9,291 nt of DNA from Lachnospiraceae bacterium (GTDB lineage Bacteria > Bacillota > Clostridia > Lachnospirales > Lachnospiraceae). How positions within the stretch are numbered: position 1 is the stretch's first letter; the number at the start of each line of letters is the position of its first letter. The stretch lies in assembly GCA_900769175.1 (NCBI GenBank), contig CAAGFP010000041.1, positions 1 to 9,291 of the forward strand, read 5' to 3'. Positions 1 to 4,748 of the stretch are shown one piece after another. The translations under genes and the position numbers were made by a program. The notes under the pieces were generated by a model, which did no database searches, was not told the origin of the DNA, and saw nothing but the letters and a program-made list of their open reading frames with translations.

Positions 1-52
1 GGAGCGTTTTTATGTAATAGGAAATTCGAAGGAATTTCCTATTACATAAAAA
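1..52. repeat. Palindromic dispersed repeat, copy 1
   Basis: Bases 7-27 and 32-52 are perfect 21-base inverted arms around a GAAG loop. They are preceded by GGAGCG at the very left edge of the window. The same GGAGCG-T-run-palindrome layout occurs at 4611-4661 with a few differences, so this is one member of a dispersed family. Its right end merges with the A-run that forms the U-tract of the minus-strand terminator at 48-79. Whatever lies left of base 1 cannot be seen. It could act as DNA or as an RNA hairpin; no protein-coding capacity is evident. Confidence 0.75.
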
Positions 53-79
53 ACCACCGCCCGAATGGGCGATGGTTTT
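48..79 (-). terminator. Rho-independent terminator of the NlpC/P60 gene
   Basis: On the minus strand the RNA would form AAAACCAUCGCCC / GGGCGGUGGUUUU around a four-base loop, followed by six U (complement of 48-53). The single non-Watson-Crick position is a G-U pair in minus-strand RNA but a C-A mismatch in plus-strand RNA. This supports use by the minus-strand gene whose stop codon lies 22 bases upstream at 102-104. Confidence 0.85.
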
Positions 80-101
80 CGCAATCTGATAAAAATTCCG
101 A

Positions 102-1550
102 TTAGAAAATTCTACGTACCGCAAGGATTTTCTTATAATCTGCACGGGATACAATAATTCCGGTTTTTGCAGTACTTGCATGAACGATCTGATTATCACC
201 GACATATAATGCCACATGACCGGAGTAACAGATGATATCACCGGGCTGTGCATTCTCCAATCCGTCCACTGCATAGCCTTCGTTACGATCGGCTGTTGAG
301 GAGTGAGGAAGGGAAACACCGAAGTTTTCATATACGCTCATTACGAATCCAGAGCAGTCCGTTCCGTTTGTAAGACTGGAGCCGCCATAAACATAAGGAT
401 TACCTACAAATTGAAGGGCATATTCAATTACAGCCTTGCCCATTTCGCTTCCGCCTTCCGGAATCGTGTAAGTAACGTTTGTTGTATTATTATTGGTATT
501 CTTATTTGCTTTCTTCTGGGCAGCAAGTCTTGCGGCTTCTCTTGCCTCTTTTTCTTTCTTAAGACGAGCTTCTTCCTCTTCTTTGGACTCAGCCTTGACG
601 AAATCGGTACGGAGTTCTACGTAATCCGTGGATACATATCCGTATCCTTCTTCGATATCAACCAAAACCCAGCCTTCAACTTCTTCTTTAACAATCAATT
701 CTTCTTCAATGGGAACCAATCCGAGAACCGGCGCATCCGTTCCGGGCTCCTTGCGAACTTTCAAGGTTGTGGTCGTAACAGTAGCGATACGAGTACCAAC
801 CTCTTTTGCCATTTCTACTGCTGCGTCACCGGTTACGCAATATTCAGCCTTTACATAACCAGTCACTTTGCCGGATTCAATTAAATACCAGCCATCTTCT
901 GTTTCTTCTAACAATTCACCAACGGAATTATCATACAGTTTTCCGATGACTTCGCTTTCTGTTGATGCTTCCGCTCTGACATTGACATAATCATTCACAT
1001 CTGCAATTACAAGATTGGAAAAGTCTTCAATTTCCTTCGACTCCTCATTGGATGTGATTACTTCAGCAGGAACTTCTGAGGGAATACTTGTTACGGTACA
1101 AACATTCTCTTCTTCAACTGCATCAGCGCTCATTTCAACCGCTTCTTCATTCTTCGGAAGAACCGCAATATTGTCAGTCTCTGCAACTTCTTTCTTCTCA
1201 ACTACTTCAGGCACAACCGGCAAAGCAAATAAAACCGGATCCGTAAATGCTGCATTCATGGAAATAACAGAAGAATTTGTTGATTCTTCGCTGATTTCTT
1301 CCTTCTCAGCATTCACTGCAGATAATACCTGTTTCTGTTGTTTTTCGTCGCCGTTGTTTAAAACAATTTCTACGACTTTGTCTTTCATATCCGAGAAGGA
1401 TTCACCTTCTCCGATTGCAACCGCAGCGCCGGCTGCCGGTAATTCATTAATTGCATATTCAGCTTTTGCATTAAGCTGATTGCCGGAAAAAGAAATCATC
1501 ACGGTTAATACCACCAGACAAGCTCCGGCAAGTAAATTCTTTCTCTTCAT
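102..1550 (-). CDS. Secreted SH3b-NlpC/P60 peptidoglycan hydrolase
   Basis: This is a probable exported endopeptidase cutting stem peptides of peptidoglycan outside the membrane. The 482-residue protein starts with a basic-hydrophobic signal peptide, with likely cleavage after AKA near residue 30. There is no lipobox at the early Cys. Residues about 80-180 are acidic and low in complexity. Two bacterial SH3 domains follow (about 182-239 and 255-315; motifs VNVRAEAS and LKVRKEPG). Next come a highly charged helical linker (about 320-350) and an Asn/Thr-rich hinge. The C-terminal NlpC/P60 domain (about 366-482) carries the catalytic Cys399 in TDCSGF, His445 in GHVALYVG and the third polar residue at His457 in VHAS. 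The start follows AGAAAGG with 7 bases between. The gene stands alone, with its own promoter and terminator. NlpC/P60 hydrolases act on D-Glu-diamino-acid bonds, but the exact bond cut here is inferred from the family. Confidence 0.92.
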   Translation of the reverse strand: MKRKNLLAGACLVVLTVMISFSGNQLNAKAEYAINELPAAGAAVAIGEGESFSDMKDKVVEIVLNNGDEKQQKQVLSAVNAEKEEISEESTNSSVISMNAAFTDPVLFALPVVPEVVEKKEVAETDNIAVLPKNEEAVEMSADAVEEENVCTVTSIPSEVPAEVITSNEESKEIEDFSNLVIADVNDYVNVRAEASTESEVIGKLYDNSVGELLEETEDGWYLIESGKVTGYVKAEYCVTGDAAVEMAKEVGTRIATVTTTTLKVRKEPGTDAPVLGLVPIEEELIVKEEVEGWVLVDIEEGYGYVSTDYVELRTDFVKAESKEEEEARLKKEKEAREAARLAAQKKANKNTNNNTTNVTYTIPEGGSEMGKAVIEYALQFVGNPYVYGGSSLTNGTDCSGFVMSVYENFGVSLPHSSTADRNEGYAVDGLENAQPGDIICYSGHVALYVGDNQIVHASTAKTGIIVSRADYKKILAVRRIF

Positions 1551-1612
1551 TCTGTAACCTTTCTAAACCCTTTTAAACCACTTTGCTGCCCCACGCAGTA
1601 TTTCGGTGATTT

Positions 1613-1629
1613 GTTACAAATTTGTTACA
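1613..1629 (-). promoter_or_regulatory. WalR-like direct repeat
   Basis: Read on the minus strand this is TGTAAC-AAATT-TGTAAC. It fits exactly the WalR (YycF) recognition pattern TGTWAH-N5-TGTWAH known from Bacillus and Staphylococcus. It lies just after the predicted transcription start of the NlpC/P60 gene, at about +3 to +19. WalR regulates wall hydrolases of this class, so the context fits, and a downstream position would suggest repression. No WalR protein is visible in the window. Confidence 0.45.
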
Positions 1630-1638
1630 TTTGTTAAT

Positions 1639-1667
1639 AATATAGCATTATTTTGTAACAATGTCAA
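1639..1667 (-). promoter_or_regulatory. Sigma-A-type promoter of the NlpC/P60 gene
   Basis: On the minus strand there is TTGACA (1662-1667), a 17-base spacer and TATATT (1639-1644), close to the housekeeping consensus. The predicted start is near 1632, which gives a leader of about 80 bases before the ATG at 1550. A third TGTTAC half-site lies inside the spacer (1655-1660). Confidence 0.75.
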
Positions 1668-1673
1668 CACATT

Positions 1674-1711
1674 TGTGAGAGTGCTGTTTGTGAGAGTGCG
1701 TGTAAGAGTAC
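1674..1711. repeat. Three short direct repeats upstream of the NlpC/P60 promoter
   Basis: The plus-strand unit TGTGAGAGTGC occurs at 1674-1684 and 1689-1699, and a variant TGTAAGAGTAC at 1701-1711. The first two share the longer unit TTTGTGAGAGTGC, 15 bases apart. The array ends seven bases upstream of the -35 box, where an activator would bind. It could be an operator or a small sequence duplication; the binding protein is unknown. Confidence 0.5.
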
Positions 1712-1754
1712 GTAACACATAACAATCCGTTGGTATCCGATAAATACCATTATA

Positions 1755-1806
1755 CCAGTGGCTTTCTTCCACTTGAGTTTGCTCAATAGTGGAAAATTCA
1801 CTTTGG
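1755..1806. repeat. Imperfect inverted repeat between NlpC/P60 gene and trxB
   Basis: The core arms TTCCACTTGAG (1767-1777) and CTCAATAGTGGAA (1782-1794) pair with a two-base bulge, and weaker pairing extends out to 1755 and 1806. It lies about 50 bases past the trxB stop codon and could be its 3' end structure. No U-run follows on either strand, so I do not call it a terminator. Confidence 0.4.
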
Positions 1807-1856
1807 AACTGATTTTCTTTCAGGTCACAAGATGAGAATAAAATTATAGGATGAAA

Positions 1857-2765
1857 CTATAATAAGAAATCCTGTTGAAAGCTTGTTACTGCATTCGCGC
1901 CATCTGCAGCAGCCGTAATTACCTGTCTTAATGATTTCGTGCGTATATCCCCCGCTGCGTAAATTCCTTTTCTACTGCTTCGGCAATCTTCTCCTGCGAT
2001 TACGTAACCGGCATCGTCACATTTTATCAGATCTTTATAAATATCCGAATTCGGAATCATCCCCACTGCAATAAAAACTCCGGAAACAGGAAGTTTTCTT
2101 CTTTCATCCTTTTCCCTATTATAGATAGAAATGGAATTTACTTTTTCTGTTCCGTTTATCTGCTCAACGACGGTATCGTAAATGCAATGTATATTCGGAA
2201 GCGATTTCACTTTCTCCTGCAGAATCCTTGCTCCGCGAAACTGATTTCTTCTATGAATCAGATAGACCTTCCGGCAAAATCGTGCAAGAAAAACCGCATC
2301 CTCCAAAGCAACATCTCCGCCTCCGACCACCGCAACATCCGCCTGGCGAAAAAATGCTCCGTCGCAGGTTGCACAATATGAAACACCCTTTCCGAGAAAC
2401 GCTTCTTCGCCCTCAACCTGCAGCTTTGCATGCACTGCACCATTTGCAAGAATTACCCCTTTGGTTTCATACGAATCCGTTGTACAAATCACAGTATGCT
2501 TTTCTTCACTCGCACGAATTGCCGTTACTTCTTTATTTATCACCGGTACGCCGAGCTTTTTTGCATGCTCATCCATTTTCATTCCAAGATCAAATCCGGA
2601 AATGCCGGGCAATCCCGGGTAATTATCTACCTCATAAGTTGAGATCATCTGACCTCCGCTCATTCCTGTTTTTTCAATCATCAATGAATTCAGTCCCGCT
2701 CTTTTGGCATAAATCGCTGCACTAAGCCCTGCCGGACCCGAACCGATAATAATTAAATCGTACAT
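1857..2765 (-). CDS. trxB: Thioredoxin-disulfide reductase
   Basis: This is a cytoplasmic flavoprotein that passes electrons from NADPH through FAD and a redox disulfide to thioredoxin. At 302 residues it has the usual length of the low-molecular-weight bacterial enzyme. The FAD-binding GSGPAGLSAA begins at residue 8. The redox-active pair is Cys131-Cys134 in CATCDG. The second nucleotide-binding motif GGGDVALEDA is at 148-157, and HRRNQFRGAR at 171-180 matches the NADPH-preferring pattern. The C-terminal FAD motif AGDIRTKSLRQ is at 271-281. The start is set by GAGGG 7 bases upstream. The gene is divergent from the SDR gene, with 69 bases between the two start codons. No thioredoxin gene is adjacent, so the partner must be encoded elsewhere. 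A ferredoxin-dependent flavin reductase relative is less likely because the HRRxxFR motif is intact. Confidence 0.93.
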   Translation of the reverse strand: MYDLIIIGSGPAGLSAAIYAKRAGLNSLMIEKTGMSGGQMISTYEVDNYPGLPGISGFDLGMKMDEHAKKLGVPVINKEVTAIRASEEKHTVICTTDSYETKGVILANGAVHAKLQVEGEEAFLGKGVSYCATCDGAFFRQADVAVVGGGDVALEDAVFLARFCRKVYLIHRRNQFRGARILQEKVKSLPNIHCIYDTVVEQINGTEKVNSISIYNREKDERRKLPVSGVFIAVGMIPNSDIYKDLIKCDDAGYVIAGEDCRSSRKGIYAAGDIRTKSLRQVITAAADGANAVTSFQQDFLL

Positions 2766-2780
2766 ATTTTATCCCTCACA

Positions 2781-2815
2781 TTGCTAAAAAATATAGTTTA
2801 TAGTAACATAATCAA
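2781..2815. promoter_or_regulatory. Overlapping divergent promoter candidates, trxB / SDR
   Basis: For trxB (minus) the best match is TTGATT (2810-2815), 16 bases, TATTTT (2788-2793). For the SDR gene (plus) it is TTGCTA (2781-2786), 17 bases, TAACAT (2804-2809). The two overlap almost completely in a 69-base gap, so simultaneous polymerase binding would be mutually exclusive. Neither -10 box is strong, and the plus-strand one would start very close to the ribosome site. Confidence 0.35.
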
Positions 2816-2817
2816 GG

Positions 2818-2824
2818 AAAGGAG
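2818..2824 (+). promoter_or_regulatory. Ribosome binding site deciding the SDR start
   Basis: AAAGGAG lies 10 bases before the ATG at 2835. An in-frame ATG at 2781 would add 18 residues but has no Shine-Dalgarno sequence and would place this site inside the gene. The site therefore fixes the start at 2835. Confidence 0.85.
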
Positions 2825-2834
2825 TAAACGCGAA

Positions 2835-3554
2835 ATGAATGAAACTGTTTTAATTACAGGTGCTTCTTCCGGAATCGGCAGGGAACTTTCCCATATGTTT
2901 GCACGCGCCGGATATCATCTTATTTTAACCTGCAGTAAGAATATTGATACACTGAACGCACTTTCCAATGAACTTCAGTTGAAATACGGGATAAAATGTT
3001 GTGCCAGACAATGCAACGGAGCAAATTTCGAAGAGGTTGAAGCGCTTTTTTCAGAAATCAAACATATTGATATTCTGATAAACAATGCCGGAATCTCGTA
3101 TGTCGGGCTTTTGCAGGATATGCCGATTGAAAAATGGCATGAAATCATTTCAGTCAATCTGGATTCTGCATATTATTTTTGCAAGATGGCAATTCCTGTT
3201 TTTTTAAAACAGGAAAAGGGGCGAATTATCAATATTTCTTCTGTCTGGGGCAATGTCGGTGCTTCAATGGAAGTGGCTTATTCTGCCTCAAAAGGTGGCC
3301 TTAACAGTTTTACGAAGGCGCTGGCGAAAGAACTTGCCATGAGTCAAATTCCCGTAAATGCCATCGCATGCGGATATATTGACACTCCAATGAATGCACA
3401 CTTATCAAAAGAAGAACAGAATGAAATTTTCGAAGAAATTCCTGCCGGCAGACCCGGAACCGTGAATGAAGTATCGGACCTCGCGCTACACCTGGCGCAG
3501 TCTCCTTTATATTTAACCGGTCAGGTCATAACCATTGATGGAGGATGGACTTAA
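2835..3554 (+). CDS. SDR-family reductase, FabG/YmfI-like
   Basis: This is a classical short-chain dehydrogenase/reductase of 239 residues using NAD(P)H in the cytoplasm. Visible motifs are the cofactor glycine pattern TGASSGIG (8-15), NNAG (83-86), the catalytic Asn108, Ser136, and Tyr149-x3-Lys153 in YSASK. The C-terminal IDGGW end is typical of FabG-like proteins. The stretch SSVWGNVGASMEVAYS (135-150) resembles what I remember of YmfI, the reductase that finishes the 5-aminopentanol modification of elongation factor P in Bacillus. A 3-oxoacyl-ACP reductase is the alternative. No efp gene and no fatty-acid synthesis genes lie nearby, so context does not decide. It is the only plus-strand gene in the window, divergent from trxB, and it ends at a bidirectional terminator. 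SDR family membership is certain; the substrate is not. Confidence 0.88.
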   Translation: MNETVLITGASSGIGRELSHMFARAGYHLILTCSKNIDTLNALSNELQLKYGIKCCARQCNGANFEEVEALFSEIKHIDILINNAGISYVGLLQDMPIEKWHEIISVNLDSAYYFCKMAIPVFLKQEKGRIINISSVWGNVGASMEVAYSASKGGLNSFTKALAKELAMSQIPVNAIACGYIDTPMNAHLSKEEQNEIFEEIPAGRPGTVNEVSDLALHLAQSPLYLTGQVITIDGGWT

Positions 3555-3570
3555 GGAAACAAAGTTTCCT
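3554..3570. repeat. Small perfect hairpin at the SDR stop codon
   Basis: AGGAAAC and GTTTCCT flank an AAA loop and begin at the last base of the TAA stop. There is no U-run of its own; the strong terminator follows eight bases later. The outer bases resemble the inner part of the palindromic repeats at 1-52 and 4611-4661, but the match is too short to assign it to that family. Confidence 0.45.
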
Positions 3571-3577
3571 ATACGGC

Positions 3578-3611
3578 AAAAAAGCCGGGCACGAAGGTGC
3601 CCGGCTTTTTT
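3578..3611. terminator. Bidirectional terminator between SDR and phosphotransferase genes
   Basis: Perfect nine-base arms GCCGGGCAC (3584-3592) and GTGCCCGGC (3597-3605) enclose GAAG. Six A precede the stem and six T follow it, so it works equally well in both directions. It serves the convergent SDR gene (plus) and phosphotransferase gene (minus). Confidence 0.93.
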
Positions 3612-3653
3612 ACTCTATAGCAGTTTTGTGTCCATCATTCATACAATTCTTAA

Positions 3654-4403
3654 TTATTCAAAATCAACAACCTGAGTCCAATTGAGAAGCATTTCCTGCT
3701 CGCCTTCAATCTTTTTCAAAGACTGGGATGCTGCCACAATCGGAAGCCAGTTTTTCACAGTCTGCATAGCAGTATCACTCTTTGCGCAGAACAGTTTCAG
3801 ATATTTCTCTGCAATTTCATCCTTCTTTGCCAAAAGGAATAACATATACGTTCTTGCCGCATCTGCTTCCGCTGCACCTTTGGTTACATGTGCCCAGTCA
3901 AGAATATAAGCCTCTCCATCAGGCGAAATAATAACATTCGTCGGATTATAATCACCATGGCAAAGTGCATCTGTTTTTGCAAGGCTCTCAAGTCTGGTCT
4001 GCAATTCATAACGGGTCGTTGCATCCAGTCCGCTTTCTTTAATTTTACGGGTCATTTTTGCACGAATACTGGAGAGTTTGTCTGCTTCCTGATGATGAAT
4101 CTGAATTTGGACATCCACAAAGAGTTCCAAATATTCATCCATTTTATCAGGATTTTCTTCCATTAATTGTGCTAATGTTTTCCCTTCTACAAATTCTGTT
4201 GCAATTGCCCATTTACCATCAATTTTACATACTTCTCTGATTCTGGGAATATGAAGTCCGCAATCTTCTACTCTTGCCTGATTGCATGCCTCATTTAAAA
4301 TATCCGCCTTGGAAAAATCATTGCTGAATACCTTAATTGCAAGATTGCCGTCTCTGTAAATCTTCTTGTTTACTCTTTCTGCAATAACATTTTTTAATTC
4401 CAT
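3654..4403 (-). CDS. APH/choline-kinase-fold phosphotransferase
   Basis: This is a predicted cytoplasmic kinase transferring phosphate from ATP to a small molecule; the substrate is unknown. The 249-residue protein has the protein-kinase-like layout: the ATP-binding Lys24 in AIKVF, a probable partner Glu38, a hinge near ATEFVEG (68-74), and the catalytic loop HGDYNPTN (149-156) with Asp151 and Asn156. The metal-binding Asp169 is in ILDWAH, followed by the family's G-x-x-x-x-D helix start (GAAEADAART). It is shorter than most aminoglycoside phosphotransferases (roughly 260-300 residues), and nothing nearby suggests drug resistance, so a metabolic or sugar/choline-type kinase is at least as likely. 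The start at 4403 is chosen because AGGGGG lies 9 bases upstream; the ATG at 4424 would contain that site. The gene is monocistronic, with its own promoter and a palindrome near the transcription start. Confidence 0.85.
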   Translation of the reverse strand: MELKNVIAERVNKKIYRDGNLAIKVFSNDFSKADILNEACNQARVEDCGLHIPRIREVCKIDGKWAIATEFVEGKTLAQLMEENPDKMDEYLELFVDVQIQIHHQEADKLSSIRAKMTRKIKESGLDATTRYELQTRLESLAKTDALCHGDYNPTNVIISPDGEAYILDWAHVTKGAAEADAARTYMLFLLAKKDEIAEKYLKLFCAKSDTAMQTVKNWLPIVAASQSLKKIEGEQEMLLNWTQVVDFE

Positions 4404-4412
4404 GGTTTTGTA

Positions 4413-4418
4413 CCCCCT
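4413..4418 (-). promoter_or_regulatory. Ribosome binding site deciding the phosphotransferase start
   Basis: Minus-strand AGGGGG lies 9 bases before the ATG at 4403. The alternative in-frame ATG at 4424 is upstream of this site and has no Shine-Dalgarno of its own. Confidence 0.8.
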
Positions 4419-4430
4419 ATTCAAAAGTTT

Positions 4431-4451
4431 ATTGTATATTTTGTATACAAT
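4431..4451. promoter_or_regulatory. Palindromic operator candidate of the phosphotransferase gene
   Basis: ATTGTATA (4431-4438) and TATACAAT (4444-4451) are perfect inverted arms around TTTTG. The right half also contains the complete ten-base palindrome TTGTATACAA (4441-4450), a shape typical of GntR-family operators. It covers about +5 to +25 relative to the predicted start, a classic repressor position. No regulator gene is adjacent. Confidence 0.45.
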
Positions 4452-4462
4452 TCGCTATCAAT

Positions 4463-4491
4463 AGAATACTCTTTTATGCAAATTTTATCAA
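4463..4491 (-). promoter_or_regulatory. Promoter of the phosphotransferase gene
   Basis: On the minus strand there is TTGATA (4486-4491), a 17-base spacer and TATTCT (4463-4468). The predicted start is near 4456, about 53 bases before the ATG. Confidence 0.65.
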
Positions 4492-4587
4492 TAGTTTTTT
4501 AAAAAATTTATAATATCAAGGTTTCGAGGTTACTTTTCTTAAATCTACAGGTTATCGGAACCACTATTTCCCGGCATATTGAACCTT

Positions 4588-4663
4588 TCGCGCGAGTGCG
4601 CATCCTTAGCGGAGCGTTTTTTATGCAATACGAAATTCGGAGCAATTTCTATTGCATAAAATT
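4588..4663. repeat. Palindromic dispersed repeat, copy 2
   Basis: GGAGCG (4611-4616) leads into a palindrome with outer arms TTTTATGCAATA (4619-4630) and TATTGCATAAAA (4650-4661) and an inner GAAATT/AATTTC pairing interrupted by a single-base bulge. Copy 1 has T and A where this copy has C and G in the paired arms, so base pairing is kept. A small GC hairpin, GCGC-GAGT-GCGC (4590-4601), lies just to the left and may belong to the same element. The preceding stretch (about 4500-4587) is AT-rich, and I see no gene or clear site there. Confidence 0.7.
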
Positions 4664-4674
4664 TTCTATAGCAT

Positions 4675-4712
4675 AAAAAAGCATCCTCTATGATTCTCAT
4701 CATAAAGGATGC
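4675..4712 (-). terminator. Rho-independent terminator of adhE
   Basis: The arms GCATCCT (4681-4687) and AGGATGC (4706-4712) are extended inward, after one mismatch, by TATGAT/ATCATA around a TCTC loop. On the minus strand six T follow (complement of 4675-4680). It sits 37 bases past the adhE stop codon. Confidence 0.88.
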
Positions 4713-4748
4713 CTACGTAAATGTTCAATGAATCATAATCAATGATTC

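Noticed and set aside
303..1479. Plus-strand open frames of 76 to 193 codons opposite the NlpC/P60 gene
   Set aside because: They are antisense shadows of a well-supported gene with intact domains; none has a convincing start or recognisable motif.
1631..1648. Rex operator, suggested by TTGTTAA near the NlpC/P60 promoter
   Set aside because: Only the left half matches; the right half (ATAGCAT) does not resemble TTAACAA.
1672..1699. CIRCE (HrcA) operator, suggested by repeated GAGTGC
   Set aside because: CIRCE needs inverted GCACTC-N9-GAGTGC; here the units are in the same orientation.
1767..1794. Terminator of trxB
   Set aside because: The stem is weak and bulged, and no U-run follows on the minus strand, so trxB has no clear rho-independent terminator in view.
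2187..2725. Open frames overlapping trxB on both strands
   Set aside because: trxB has complete FAD, CxxC and NADPH motifs across this region; the overlapping frames show only biased composition.
2781..2834. Upstream in-frame ATG extending the SDR protein by 18 residues
   Set aside because: It lacks a ribosome site, the extension is not family-like, and the good AAAGGAG lies inside it.
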